The notes below the pieces were generated by a model that saw only the letters and a program-made list of their open reading frames with translations, was not told the DNA's origin and made no database searches. Both the position numbers and the translations under genes were made by a program. Shown here one piece after another: positions 44,201 to 57,068 of a DNA stretch of 64,000 nucleotides; position 1 is the first letter of the stretch, and every line of letters starts with the position of its first letter. The stretch covers positions 1,178,001-1,242,000 of the forward strand of contig JAPWGK010000012.1 of NCBI GenBank assembly GCA_029641185.1. Reading direction: 5' to 3'. This DNA comes from Pseudofabraea citricarpa (lineage: Eukaryota; Ascomycota; Leotiomycetes; Helotiales; Dermateaceae).

Positions 44201-46950
44201 TTGCAACCTCTCAACTCCTGAGTCCCCGAAAGGTTCCCAATCCCGAGGAGCGAAATTTACAGCCTCGTTGAAGTTAAACCCGTGATTGAAACCTGCATGG
44301 TATGCTTGCGGGAATGTGATTACAAATTGTCCAGCCCGCTGATCTAATGCATATATCTTAACATCTGCTTTCTTGAGATCCTCTGGTGTTGACAAGGTCA
44401 CGAGCTGGAATAATAAATCGGGTTGTGTTTCGAATAGTTCTGGTACGGTTTCTCTCATAGCGTTCTCGAATTTCTCGGCATCAGCTCCAGGTACACCATA
44501 CCATGTTTTGGTAGCTCCGAAGTGCTGGTAGTTTGCTGAGTATGCATAATGATCTTCATTGTGCCAGCAAAATGTTGAAAAAACCATGCCAACATATAAC
44601 CATGGGACCGTCATGCCGGAGATCTCGCGCTTGACGTGTTTGAACAAAGACTCTCCATGAAGTGGCATGATGTTGAGATTCCACGGGTTAGTAGCATAAG
44701 GATCTTGTGGGTTTTTCTCGATAGTAGGAAATCCGCTCCCATGGGTCGTTGAATGAATATCCGCCCCATATTCGACTTCAACGGTCTCCTCGATGCTCGA
44801 GACAAGTCTCCAAAATTCTCTTTCGACATCATCCTCAGTAACAGGCCGTGGACAATTGAGGACGGGATCGAATGGCATCTTGTTCTGAAAGTAACCGTCC
44901 TTGAAATTTGCAGCCTTCTCTTGGAATTGCTTTAACGAGTATATCCCGCCATCATCGAATCCAAATTGGCCATCTCCAACTAAGCATCGCGGACAATACC
45001 AGTCGAAATCTAGCTTCTGCGGGACCGGTGGATCGAGGCAAAACATATGATAGCCATACTCGCATCCGTCACATATTAGGAATTTATCCTTTTCATCTTT
45101 CTTTCCACAAGCCTCGCATTTCTGTCCAGTCAATTAGCAATTATTACAGACTACAAGATCAGGTACTCACCTCGCCAGGTGCTGCTGAACCATCGCCTGG
45201 AATTCTTGGTGGTTGTGGTCGAAATAAGGTCATATGTGAACCAGCCACGGTCGGGACGGTATCTACCAGGGAAATGTTAGTGGGGTAAACATGACCAATC
45301 AAAACATGATGCAGCAATGCAGCCAGAATACCGAGCACCAAGTACCCTGAAGGCTTTCACAATAATCTGACCCGTAAGACGGAGGATTGCATTGCGACAG
45401 AATTTCTACATGGGTAACATACCTTTCTTGAGTCGCTTGCTTCTTCGTCCGCCATTCTCGCTTTCCTCTGGAGGCTGACTATCCCTTCGCGAGTCTATAC
45501 TCTCGTGGCTCTTTTGTCGCTTTAGGAGTGGATTAGTGGTAAAACCATTAACAGCAGAAGCTTGACTCAGAGTAGATGGTCGATAATCAGGAGTGTTTTT
45601 AGCAGAGGTGGAAGACATCGGGCTGTCAACTTGGCGCCGGGTAGGAGTAGCAGTAGCAGAAAAACTACTTTCTTCACGGTCACGCCTATTAATAGTCAAC
45701 GGAGTATGTACCGCAGCAGCTGTTGTGTTAACAGGAGTAAATCCGCCAGCATTGACTGCAGTAAACCCAGACGTTGAGGGCGCACGTGCCGGGACAGGTT
45801 TCGGCGCCTGAGTTGGAGCATCAAGTGTTGGAAATTTCCTCATGATGTTGTTCTCAAATTCGTCCTTCACTCGATCATTGAGTGCATCCGAAGCCCGCAT
45901 CGCAGGAGAGCCGCTCTTTAAGCTCGACGGAGTATGTTGGTGAGATTTCTTAAGTGGCGAATTCGCTGGTGAGGGTGTGAGTGGTCCCCCATACTCGAAC
46001 TCCAACTGCTGGTGTACGCCGGGTTTTGCAACCGCAAGGTATTGTTCGAAAGGAAAGAGCCATCTTTGATAAGAATTCTTGAGCGATGTTGAGAGGGACG
46101 ACATGATTTTGCCACTGTAACCCAAATCTCGTCCGATTTCAGCCCATTTCTTCAGCTTACAGACCTTTTCAAATCCTCCCCGAGCCTCCACCGACTTCTT
46201 GAGCTTGTATAGGTCGAGGGGGCGTTTATCCACGCTCGGGAATCGATTGAGGTTCGTTCCATGCTGTTTATGGAACTTTACGAGTTGATCGAGGTAAGCA
46301 AGATTCGCTCGTGTGCCTGGTTGTGATTGTCAGTGAGCTTGCGCTGGTGCGAAGCCGAAGTGGGTTGTTGGTACATACCTCCCTCGACTTGATTCAACTC
46401 TTGCTTGCGTGTGCGAAAGTGAAAATGCTATAGTTAGTTAGCATCGAATCTGAACAGACGAAAGAAAATTGCTCTTGAGAACCGAGATGAAGACTGGGAA
46501 GGATGATTGTAGATTTCACGCAAGGAGTTCGACTCATGAATGTCGTACCTCAGTGTCGACCACAAAGTCGGGTTGCCATGAATCCGGTGGTATGATCTTG
46601 CAAATCCCAAACTGCGATGCCTCGGGAGCAATGGATTTGATGTATTCGTACGGATCCTTGAACTCTGCCTCCGTAGGCTTATATGTCGGCGCCTCTAACA
46701 ATCCATGCGGACGTATTCTCTTGATTGCCTCTCGGCTCGCCGTGGGTGCGCCTCTTCGCTCGACACTCCGCAGATCCAGAGGTGCCGAGTATAGTGCACT
46801 TAATGGCAAAGGCGCAGCGGCTGGATTGTGTGTATTGCCATTCGCAGCATGCTTCGCTCGACCAGGTGGTGGGTTGATATTCGTTCCACTTGCCGGCGAG
46901 GCTCGCATAGTAGATGCCGAAGCGGCCATGCTCAGAGGTACTTGAACCAT
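41218..46950 (-). CDS. KDM5/Lid2-family JmjC histone demethylase
   Basis: Six exons (46950-46549, 46427-46379, 46316-45423, 45262-45171, 45121-42423, 42376-41218) give 1764 aa. Order seen: JmjN at about 80-125 (PTEAEFKDPYEYIKSIAPEA), ARID at about 150-240, PHD1 at 482-530 (CEACGKKDEKDKFLICDGC), JmjC with Fe ligands in WHNEDHYAYS (His666, Glu668) and FNHGFNFNEA (His759), a C5HC2 finger near 850-905, a PLU-1 helical region, and PHD2 near 1362-1412 split by the last intron (CELCHEW|YHGKCLKI). This is the full KDM5 architecture. Known role: removes H3K4 tri-/dimethyl marks. All metal ligands are present, so the enzyme should be active. The ~390-residue tail after PHD2 is Pro/Ser-rich and disordered. 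Confidence 0.95.
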
Positions 46951-48123
46951 GTTGGGCCGATTCGCAGCTCAGCAGACGATTCAAGGGTGTCGGAGTCGCA
47001 AATTCGTTCGCAGGTCAGCGTTGCTATATCGTCGACATCGAAAGGACGGGAATCGGGGTTGGAAGGCAGGCCTGGCAGCTGCTCGCAGTCGACAGGTCCT
47101 CCTCCCCTCTCCTCGGTCTCTCGACGGGGGGGTGGAATAGATGCAGAACAACAACAGTATGGGCGGAGACTTCTATTGCATTGCCTGGTTATTATACAGA
47201 GAAATCGGCGTTGTCTATCAAGTGGCAGATGCGGGCGAGGAGTGTCGCTGTGGGGGGTGGAGTGGTGCTAGGTGAGAAGATTGGTAGTGTGTAGGGTATC
47301 AAAGCATGAAGAAGTGCAGGTCCACGACGGGCGAGCGAGCGAGAGAGAGTGGGTGGTGACTATTCCCTTGCGGCAGGGCCACTTCCAGAACTTCGGCTGC
47401 CTCACTCACCACACTAAAAGAAACGGTCGGTGGATTGGGGAGAGGCAGTTGATGCCAAGCACGGCCCGACCTAGGGGAATTGGCATGGATTATAGGGAGA
47501 TGCTCGACAGATACACAGCGAGGGCCAATTGAGCTCCCATGCTCCCACGCTGCGGCTCTGCTGGACTTTGCGCACGAGAGACAACGTTTGTAGCCGTCGC
47601 GACAACTTTTGATATTGGGCCAAAGGTATCGACTGATCAGCCCCGTCGGGCCAGGAAGCGAGCCAATGGGAGTGCACTGACGTCTCGATTGTGCATTCTT
47701 TGCGCTAGCTGGAAACATTTGTATGCTTATTCCAGTTTCGGGCGATCCGAGGACACATTTCCACCTTTCGCCTTTCCATCCATAGCATCTCTCTCATGCC
47801 TGCATATGCAGAATGGGACACGGGGGAACAGGAGACGAGGAGTTGGGACTCGTCACTGGACAAGAGCCGGAGAGGTTTGTTGTTTGCTGTGTAATCTAAT
47901 TGCTGGGTGATATTGTGCTGTCCTGCTGCCGACACCAGAAAGTACCTGACTCGGACGACTGACTGCGTTGGTTCGTCTGAATTGGATTGGATTGGCCTGC
48001 TGAGCTCAGTTCCGCGCTGACTCAGCACAGCACAGCACATCCGGTAACGTGATATCAAACCATGCCGGCCTGGTGCTCTCGTGAGCCTCCCTCCCGGCAC
48101 CCATAGCATCTTGTCCTCCTACC
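46951..48123. promoter_or_regulatory. Divergent upstream region of KDM5 and SLX1
   Basis: 1173 bp with open frames on both strands that lack domain-like composition. Probably long 5' UTRs and promoters. Nothing specific recognised. Confidence 0.4.
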
Positions 48124-49528
48124 ATGCCGCTCGACCGACCCATTCCTGCATTCTACTGCTGCTATCTCTTGAGGTCAACAGTCAGCAAAAGCAGCTCACT
48201 GTATATTGGCTCAACACCCAACCCAGGTACGTACTCTACATCTCAAGTCATGACGTGCGGAATAATGCCTGACCTCGACATCAATAGTGAGACGATTACG
48301 CCAACACAATGGAATCGCGAAAGGGGGAGCTGTCCGAACCAGCAAGAAGAATCTCAGGCCATGGGAGATGACTTGTATCGTCACAGGCTTTCCCAGTCAT
48401 ATTGCTGCCTTACAATTCGAGTAAGTATTCTTCTGCTTGGTACATCACGTGATAACAGGCTTCCGTGAGGCTATTCCAGGCCATCGATCAAGCTGCTAAG
48501 CCTAATTGTTCTATAGATGGGCATGGCAAAACCCCCATATAACGCAACATATATCTGCCGACTTGCGCCTGACCGTGGCGACACAGAAGAAAAGCTCAGG
48601 TCATGCAAGACGACCACGTCTCAGTTTAGCTTCAGGCCTCTCAAATCTCCACCTGCTCTTGTGCGTCCCATCCTTCGCACGGTGGCCACTTGAGGTTCGC
48701 TTCTTCTCCGAAAGCGTGCACAAGGCGTGGTTGAAATGGATAAAAGACAACCCTTCGGCACCACCTAACTCAACAACCATCATCACAGACTTTCCTCCCA
48801 AGGTTGCAATCCCTGTAGAAGAACCAAAGAGTCCCACCAGCAGGAAACGAAAATTGGATTACGGTATTGAGGCACTATCAGTAGGTTACGAAGACCACAA
48901 GCCACATGTGGAGAAGGCTAAAGTCGCCATCGACTTTGAACAAGAAGGGTCGTGTAGCGTGTGCGAAAGCGTTTTGGAACACGAGGGAGGAATCTATGCG
49001 ATATGTCCCAATATCGAATGCAATGCTGTCACCCACCTGACATGTTTAAGCAAGCACTTTCTAATGAACGACGACGACGATGATGCCTTGGTGCCAAAAA
49101 CTGGCAAATGTCCAAAGTGTGAAATGCAGCAGCAATGGATCAATGTGGTGAAAGAATTAAGTCTGCGCATGAGAGGGCAGAAAGAAGTGGAGAAGCTTCT
49201 GAAAGTCCGGAGGGCGAGGAAAGCGAAGGTAGCGATATCGGCTTCTCAGGCTCCATTGGATAATTCCGAGTCCGACGAAGATGAAGATGAAGATGAAGAT
49301 GAGCAGCTGGAGGAGGAATTGAGGCAACTTCAAAGACTTAATCCTGAGCTGGGGGATAGTTATCTTGATGGGCCTGCTTCTGAAGGGTCTGATGACGAAT
49401 CGGTTGCCAGTATGTCCTCGCAGCAGAAGCTTCTACCAAGAAACTCCCAAGCCGAAACAAAGAAGCGAAAGGCTATGGCGACTGTGATAGAAGACAGCGA
49501 TTGGGACGAGGCTGAAGTTCTGGATTAA
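48124..49528 (+). CDS. slx1: Structure-specific endonuclease subunit SLX1
   Basis: Three exons (48124-48226, 48288-48420, 48517-49528) give 415 aa. The GIY-YIG domain is at about 9-95, with [33 protein letters not shown] and [26 protein letters not shown]. It is followed by a basic region and a RING/PHD-like finger at about 225-280 ([31 protein letters not shown]). Known role: with SLX4 it cuts branched DNA such as stalled forks and Holliday junctions. The N-terminal nuclease half is split over two short exons and is missing from any model that begins at 48506. The C-terminus is a long acidic DEDEDEDE tail, presumably disordered. Confidence 0.95.
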
Positions 49529-50276
49529 AGGTTTACGGGTGACGTGCAGATGATGCCACGATTGGCTATGGTGTTCTGCATGGTGTTTTATGGCTAATAT
49601 ACCCCTTGGTTTAGAGACCTCTCTTCTTCATTAGACGAACTCGTTGATAACGTTCACGGGTACCTGCATAGAAGCTCGACGCGCCGAGCCTTCTGGAATC
49701 CACGTGACTGATATGCTCTCGTTTCGAGTACTTGTTACACAAGCTCGGCACCGCAATTCTCTCTCTCCTTTCCTCTCCATCAATTGCCAGTTGAGGTTAT
49801 ACAAAACCAAACGATTGATCGTAACTACCGCTCCTCCACTGCACCCCAGACCGCCGTCTGCACTCCATTTATCAAACGGGCCGAATAGCTCTTGAAGAGG
49901 CATTGGGTCCGGGGCTGGGCCTCGGATCTCCACACCCCCCGCATGCCCCGCATTTTGCAAATATTGCGACTGCTCTAATTCCATGGTTACCATGCTGCCA
50001 ACTCGTCATTATTGGGATTTGGAGGAATCTTCCTGCCCCATGACTCAAGTGCCGTTGCTTTATAATGATGAGGGAGATTTAATCCTGCCAGATTATGGAT
50101 CAACATCAACTACCTCGGGAAAACTACGGTTATTTACTTCATCATGTCGTGGAGGTACTCAATTATCAGGCTACCTGAAGACTTGCTTGTGGTCGAATAG
50201 TGAGGATAAATAGATTTACCTGTCCCTCAGAAGCTGTTAACGTTCTCAAGGACTTTTCAATTTCACCTTCCTTGCT
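49529..50276. other. Intergenic with one small open frame
   Basis: Between SLX1 and the carboxylesterase. It contains the 120-codon minus-strand frame listed separately. Otherwise nothing seen. Confidence 0.4.
49631..49993 (-). CDS. Possible small hypothetical protein
   Basis: An ATG-started frame of 120 codons. Composition is ordinary, with no long low-complexity run, no signal peptide and no membrane segment. The C-terminal part (RNESISVTWIPEGSARRASM) could be a short beta-rich domain. No recognised motif. Its only support is length and position opposite a convergent gene, so it may be chance. Confidence 0.25.
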   Translation of the reverse strand: MVTMELEQSQYLQNAGHAGGVEIRGPAPDPMPLQELFGPFDKWSADGGLGCSGGAVVTINRLVLYNLNWQLMERKGERELRCRACVTSTRNESISVTWIPEGSARRASMQVPVNVINEFV

Positions 50277-52307
50277 ATGTTGACCTCTCTCACCTACGTG
50301 TTGCTCGCAGCAGGGCTTTGCTCAGCCTCTCCCACTGTAAGTCATACTGTGCGCTGCAAACTTAGTTATGCTGTATTGACTCTTATTTTATTAGGTTCGA
50401 GATGTTACGATTCTAACTCGCGACACAACTCCAACTGTAACAGTGAAGAATGGTACATACACTGGCCGGCACAACATTTATTACAACCAAGATTACTTTC
50501 TTGGTCTCCCTTTCGCCTTGGTAAGTACACACCCCACTCTTGAGATGCTCTGTACTGTATACTCGGCATACTAATAAGATCCGACCCCGTAGCCACCGGT
50601 AGATGACCTTCGTTTCCGAGCTCCACTCTCGCTCAACACGACCTGGTCAAGTCCTAAGCCCGCTGTCACTTATCCACCCATGTGTATTGGTTATGGAACG
50701 GATGTCACTTTCAATACCGGAATTGACCCGCCAGGAAGTGCTCACCGCATATCGGAAGATTGTCTCTACCTCAATGTGATCAAGCCAAGCACTGCTACTA
50801 CCAATTCAAGTCTTCCTGTGGCCGTATGGATTCATGGCGGCGGGCTTTACGAGGGCGGCACTGATGATCAGCGTTACAATCTTAGCTATATTGTTCAAAA
50901 CAGTGTTGATCTAGGTCAGCCTATGATCGGCGTTAGCATTCAGTATAGGTTAAGTGGTTGGGGATTTCTTGTTGGCCAAGAAGCTCTTGAGGGAGGCGCT
51001 GCAAACAATGGCTACCGAGACCAAAGGCTAGCACTACACTGGATTCAAGAGAATATTGCAGCATTTGGCGGGGATCCCACGAAAGTGACGATATGGGGCG
51101 AGAGTGCCGGAGGTCTGAGTGTTGGTGCTCAACTGCTCGCTTATAATGGTACGAATAATTCATACCCACTCAATCGCGAATATTGTTAACAAGAACACAG
51201 GTCGTGATGACGGCCTCTTCCGCGCAGCAATCTCACAGTCAGGCGGTCCAGCTACAGCATTCTTTCATCGGGATTTAGTTGGGGGTTACAACAGCACCGA
51301 TTATCAGACAATCTACGATAACCTCCTCGCTAATACTTCGTGTGCTGCTACCGCCAACAGCTCCTCATCTCTGGATTGCCTTCGTTCTTTGCCTTTTGAA
51401 GACTTGAATACATTCTTCAACGGTACCGAGGGAGGCCCTTTCTTTGGCATGATCGATGGTGATTTTATCGCTACATGGCCTTCAGACCAATTGAATGAAG
51501 GCAACTTCGTCAAAGTTCCATTCCTCACTGGCACTAATAGCGATGAAGGTTCAGCATTTGGTATCTACAACATTTCTAGGTATGTGTGTATCTCTGGAGG
51601 TTATACAGACACTAATATCTACTAGTGATGCTGAGTTTGTTTCAGCTGTAAACACAACTACATACGCATCGCCGCTTGCAGCATTTGCAAACACACTAAT
51701 ATCGTTTCTCTATCCCGACATCCAGGCAATTGGCACACCATCATTCAAGACGCTTCCTGAAGTTCTCACACCAGGTAGCGAAGTCACTGCCAAGATCGGC
51801 CTTCAAGCCCGCCGATCATTTGCTTTCTTCTCTGACCAAATCGTCAACGCACCTCGTCGCGCTTCCAACATTGCCTGGTCTAATTTCAATGTCCCCTCTT
51901 ACTCGTATCGTTTTGATGTAACGGTCGATGGCTTGCCTCCGTACACTGGCGCAACACATTTCCAAGAGGTCGCCTTCGTCTTTGACAACATCAACGGCAC
52001 GGGTTATGCCACATCCCCGTTCCCCAACTCGACCTTTCCCGAAAAGAAGCTAGCCTTTGATAATCTCGCATCTCAGATCTCTCGCAGCTGGGTTGGCTTC
52101 ATCACCGAGCTTGATCCCAACGCCAACGGTCTCGAGAACGTTGCTACGTGGCCCGTCTTCAACTCGACGTCTGGAGGTGGTGCAGGCCAGAACATCGTTT
52201 TCGTCGTGGACGATGACGGGTTCCAGTCTTTTGCGGAGGATGACACTTACCGAGCTGAGGGGATGAAGTTCATCAGTGACCATGCCAAGAGCGTCTGGGG
52301 TAGATAG
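50277..52307 (+). CDS. Secreted type-B carboxylesterase/lipase
   Basis: Five exons (50277-50336, 50395-50520, 50593-51148, 51201-51579, 51626-52307) give 600 aa. The first exon is a signal peptide (MLTSLTYVLLAAGLCSASPT). The alpha/beta-hydrolase core has AVWIHGGGLYEGG (oxyanion hole), Ser233 in IWGESAGGLS, Glu363 in GTNSDEGSAFG and His485 in YTGATHFQEV: a complete Ser-Glu-His triad. EDCLYLNV is the second family signature. Many N-glycosylation sequons fit secretion. Known family: cholinesterase/Candida rugosa lipase-like enzymes acting on esters and lipids. The exact substrate cannot be told. The short first two exons restore the N-terminus that starts VRDVTILTRDTTP. Confidence 0.94.
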
Positions 52308-53146
52308 ATGGCTGTGGATGCGAGACTAATATCTAATAGTCGTGGTGAGATGTACATAATCTAGCACGAGGGGGAGAAGTACATATATACTCTGATGAGC
52401 CTTTTGTTTGTAACCCGCTTGGAGAAGCAATGAGAATTAGGATACCTCGTTTTATGAATGATAATTACATTCCATGCCCTTATTGCAGCAACCACGTAAC
52501 AGATGAGTTGAGATTTATGCGTAGTCAGTTGACAAGTCTTATTTGACTTGTAAGAATTAGTTCAACTCGTGGTCTTCCTGTCTAGCTATCAGTCAGCGAG
52601 TCCCTAGATGGGCACCGAACACTAAGTACCAATACTCAAAAGACAAAAAGACGAAAAGACCAAGAAAGATTTCGAGGAGCGTAATATATCAAAAGAGCCA
52701 GCATTACCTCGTGTTCACTTTCAGTAATCCAATATTCATCATCTCGCCCTTTCGAGTCACAAGCAAGCCCAACCTAAGTACCTTACCTTGCTCTGGATCG
52801 ACGCATCGATCACGTGTTGACGCGTCCAAGGGCGCGCGTGTGACGTCAACCTCAAGGTAGCTCCTCAGCCTGCTTAGGTACTTAAGTAGACATACAAGGA
52901 AGCAAAACAAAGTCAAGAAAGTCCCCAAAGGAAGAAGAGCAACAATTGCATCCAGGGATTATTTCAGTCAAAAAGGAAGGCATTGACTTTCTCAGATAAT
53001 TTCACACAGGGTCATTATCAAGGTACATCCACGTCCCTCACACCGTACTCCTAGTCCCATCCCAACCTCCGAAACCTACAACGCAAGAAGAGAGAAAGAA
53101 AGAAAGAAAGAAAGAAAGAAGAAGAAGAAGAAAAGAGAAAAGAAAA
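52308..53146. promoter_or_regulatory. Upstream region of the epoxide hydrolase gene
   Basis: No gene seen. It holds a perfect CRE-type palindrome TGACGTCA (52841-52848) and a CACGTG box (52811-52816) about 300 bp upstream of the next start codon, and an (AAAG)n purine run (about 53090-53130) just before it. Confidence 0.5.
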
Positions 53147-54560
53147 ATGGCAGATATCAAACCCTTCCGCATCTACGTCCCGGAGTCCTCGCTCGATCTC
53201 GTGCGCCGCAAGCTCGCCACGGCCACGTTCCCCGACGAGCTGGAGGGTTCCGACTGGGCGCACGGCGCGCCGCTGCGCGACATGAAGAGGCTCGTCAAGT
53301 ACTGGGCCGACGGGTACGACTGGAGGAGAGACGAGGAGCGGCTGAACGGGCTTCGGCAGTTCAAGACGGGCATCGCCGTCGACGGGTTCGGCGAGCTGGA
53401 TATCCATTTCGTGCACGAGCCGAGCGAGGTCGAAGGCGCCATCCCGTTGCTGTTTGTGCATGGCTGTGAGTTTTGTTTTTCTTTCTCTTCTCTCCTCTTC
53501 TCTTCCCTCGCTTCGCTTCATCTCTTGAATGGATGCTGACTGGTCACCGCAACAGGGCCCGGGACATTTCACGAAGTCGAGAAGTTGATCCCGCTTCTGA
53601 AGCACCCCGATGCAGGCAAAGACCGGCCGGCCTTCCACATCATCGCGCCGTCGCTGCCGAATTTCGGCTTCTCGCAGGCCGTCAGGAAGAAGGGCTTCAT
53701 GGTGCCGCAGTATGCCGAGACGTGCCACAAGCTGATGCTGAAGCTCGGCTACGACCAGTACGGTAAGAAGAAGCTCTCGCGCGCAGTGAAAGGCACAAGC
53801 ACAAGCCAAGCACCCTCTGTATATCAGAAGCAGGAAACTCAGCTGACGTGTATCTGCAGTGACGCAAGCTGGCGATTGGGGATGGTGGATCACGCGAACC
53901 ATGGGCCGGCTATACCCCCAATACTGCAGAGCCTCGCACTTCAACATGATCGTGCCCGTGGCACCGAGCCTCTCGAGCGCGCCGCTGCTCGCGCTCCAGC
54001 ACGCCCTCACGCCCTACACGGCGGCTGAGAAAGCCGGCCTCGAGCGGTCCGAGTGGTTCGTCAAGGAAGGCTTCGGGTACAATGCGATGCAGAGCACGAA
54101 GCCGCAGACGCTCGGGTACGGGCTAAGCGACAGCCCCGTGGGTTTGCTCTCGTGGATCTACGAGAAGCTGCACGACTGGACCGACGCGTACCCGTTCACC
54201 GACGACGAGATCCTGTCGTGGGTCTCCATCTACCTGTTCTCGACGGCCGGCCCGACGGCCAGCACGCGCATCTACTACGAGGCCGTGCACGAGAAGGACA
54301 TGGACTCCTACCACAAAGCTATGCGCTACATCCCCGATGTCAAGATCGGGCTCGCTCAGTTCCCTAGGGATATCTACGTCTACCCGAAATTGTGGACGAG
54401 GGGACTGGGCGATGTGGTGCTGTATAGCCAGCATGCCGCGGGGGGCCACTTTGCTGCTTTCGAGAGGCCCCAGGATGTCGTGAGTGATCTGTGTGAGATG
54501 TTCGGCAGGAAGGGAGGCGCCTTTCAGGCTGTGCAGGGGAGGAGTGGGTTTGCGAATTAG
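53147..54560 (+). CDS. Epoxide hydrolase (alpha/beta fold, EHN type)
   Basis: Three exons (53147-53465, 53556-53762, 53860-54560) give 408 aa. An N-terminal EHN region ([17 protein letters not shown]) is followed by the hydrolase: HGWPGTFHEV (oxyanion hole, codon for Trp split by the first intron), nucleophile Asp181 in TQAGDWGWW, and catalytic His372 in [10 protein letters not shown]. Cap-domain tyrosines that activate the epoxide are expected among the YY/GY positions; I did not assign them. Known role: opens epoxides to diols in xenobiotic or secondary metabolism. Very GC-rich codons here contrast with the AT-richer flanks. No signal peptide; cytosolic. Confidence 0.93.
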
Positions 54561-55823
54561 GGAAGACGACGTTGCTCTGGTTGGCTAGTAAACAAGAAAG
54601 ATTAGCTGATTTGCACACACCCAGAGGGAGAGAGTGTGTGATTTTGAAACGTGACCGGCTTTTCCCTTCTTCTTCTTCCTCTCGTCGCTTGAATTAAACA
54701 TAGCCATTCTATACGCTTAGCGAGCGCCGTGATTGGATAAATGTGTGGTGTCGTCCATACCCTATAAATTTTTATAGACGCCAGAAGCACCTTTGCTTGA
54801 CGCGGGATACATACGAGCAGAAAGTCTGGTAGCTAGCTGCCTTGCCTCTGGAGGTTGGCTCGTACGTGAACTAGACAAGCTTAGTTGGGCAGCGATGAGA
54901 AGAGGGACGGGAGGCTAGAAAAATTAGCAATCTAGTAACTCGCTACAGGAACAAATGATGTAGGTAGGTAAGTAGGTAGGTAGGTATGCACTTATCATTT
55001 TAGCCTACCGCAAGATGGGTGAGTCCGTCCCTCACCCGTTAGTTACCCCTCGCCCCTATTAAAAAGCCAAGGAGCAATCCCTATCCTCAAGAAACAACAC
55101 TTCATAGCCATCACTATCGCTTCCAACCCGCTCCCAAAAGAGAAGAAAAAAAAAAGAAAAACTGGGATACAGAAAATACACGACAGCAAAATGTTCACCA
55201 TACCCAAAATCATCCGATCCATCCTCCCTTCCAAACAGGTCGTCCTCTATGTCACAAGGCAAATCCTGCTCCTCTTGATTATTCGCACCATTCGCATCAT
55301 TGTGGTTCGTAAGGTAAAGTGCTGGCTTGGAGAGGATATTGTGGTTTTCGATGAAGAGGAGATGGAGCTTCGGCTGATGAGAAGATATGGGAGCTGCAGT
55401 TAGAGGGGGGAGAGGAAAGGTGAGAAGAGGGAGAAGAGGGAGAGGGATGGGATTGTGCGGGCTAGTGATGGGTTTGTATTTTGTATTCCATGCATACAAA
55501 GACTTGGTTGAGGTTGACTGAAAGTCGCACTATAAATCGAGTTATTTTGAAACTGCTCAGATCGTCCACCTGTGTGTTAAAATGTGCTTTCAGGTTGATA
55601 TGACCTCACATGTACTTAATTTGAAATTGCTTTGCGGCATCAGTAATTGCTGATCCGATTGATATCAGCATGAGATATAGCCGCTGAGCAGCACTGCTAA
55701 AGAATGGATCTCCACATATCGCCACGACGATGCTACATGCAAACGAATGAGTATGCAGTGTAAGGACAAATGTACGAAAGAAAAATGCCGTTATCGAAGA
55801 CTTCCCCGGCGCTCGTAATGCAG
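54561..55823. other. Intergenic 1.26 kb
   Basis: A TAGG microsatellite at about 54960-54985. A 70-codon frame at 55191-55403 (hydrophobic-basic) was not accepted. No supported gene. Confidence 0.45.
54960..54985. repeat. (TAGG)n microsatellite
   Basis: About six units of GTAGGTAG, imperfect. Confidence 0.8.
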
Positions 55824-57068
55824 TCAAGCAAATAAGTGCTTGTTCACAGCACTCAATGGATCTTTGCCTTTCAAAACTGCATCAATGTTTTGCAAAGACA
55901 ATGCTTCAAACCCGATATGCCTATCATCTCTTAGCAAGATCGCTTTGCAACTTCGGGTTTTTCTTACGTCTCGAGGGTGCCTCCAGCGTTATGAGTTGTG
56001 AGTGTCACATCTCTCATAGCCTTCAGTCTCTCGTTGACTCTTGGTTCGTTCTCGTGCACGTCAAGTCCAACACTCACCAAGCGCCCCTCGTCAAGAGCAT
56101 CCGCTAATGCCTCTTCATCGACAAGAACACCTCTTGCGATGTTGACGAACCTACTTCCGGGCTTGAAGCACTTCAGTCTTGCCGTATCGATAGCCTTTCT
56201 CCCATCAGGACTCGCTGGTGTTGCCAAGACCACACAGTCGCAAACTCCGAGCATAGTATCCATATCAGAGTAGAACGTAGCATTAATAGAGGCTTCAGCC
56301 TCTGCTGACTTTCGAACGATATCAAAATACGCGATTTTCATACCAAAGGCAAGATATGCTTTCTGGGCGATAAGAAAGCCAATAGCTCCAAGCCCGATGA
56401 TGCCGAGAGTGTGTCCTCTGGGATTGTGCGAAAGTACAGGCGCATGAGTATGGCAGTCTTTAAAATCTGCTAGAGTAGAACGAGCCGATGTTGTGCACCT
56501 GTTTCGATCAGTATACTGATATCAAGGTGTGTTCCGAGGGAGATACCAGTTAAGGTTGCGGAAGGTCGCTATAATAAGGAAAATAGCAAAGTCTGCTACG
56601 GCCTCTGATGCTGCAACGGCACTATAAGAGTCAATATGCATTCAATCTCGTATAAGGCTACCAAAGCACCTGTTGCAATACAATATGCCTGACGATCAGC
56701 TATGCTCCAAGCGTTAGATGAAGTATGTATGGCCTACCACGTTGAGCAAGCAGATCAATATCGGCCCAATCATAGCCAGCGCCAGCAGAAGCAAAGACTT
56801 TGCACGAGTCGGGGATCAGAGGGACCATCTCTTGATCCCAGCGTCCCATCTCTCCGCCTGTGTTCCAAAAGGGTCGAAAGATCGCAGAGAAATCTCCCCA
56901 TCTCTTCTCCTGCAAGGCCTTGATAAACTCGGGGCGTTGACGCTCCTCAAGAGAAGGGCGAATGACAGTGAAGTCCTTTGAGAACTGAGCAAATAATTCC
57001 AGGTTCCATTTGACCGGATCGCCAATGTGTAGCACGACTGGCTTGCTTGCTAAGGTTGGGGTAGCCAT
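55824..57068 (-). CDS. D-2-hydroxyacid dehydrogenase (NAD(P)-dependent)
   Basis: Six-segment reading: exons 57068-56738, 56688-56670, 56621-56547, 56498-55968 and 55929-55824 join in frame to 353 aa. The second exon is only 19 nt. Seen: GAGYDWADIDLLAQRG, AVAASEAVADFAIFL, a Rossmann GLGAIG in TLGIIGLGAIGF, NIARGVLVDEEALADAL with the catalytic Arg, VHENEP with the Glu, and TTHNAGGT with the His. The terminal exon adds a helix-like tail (GFEALSLQNIDAVLKGK). Known family: glyoxylate/hydroxypyruvate and related 2-keto-acid reductases. The actual substrate is open. The open frame alone would stop at 55964; the extra exon gives the C-terminus common to this group. Confidence 0.92.

Noticed and set aside
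53173..54449. Long minus-strand frames opposite the epoxide hydrolase
   Set aside because: High GC in the real gene leaves antisense frames open; the plus strand has the intact triad and splice sites.
55191..55403. 70-codon frame with a hydrophobic-basic segment
   Set aside because: Short, with an end in a purine-rich low-complexity stretch; no support beyond an ATG.
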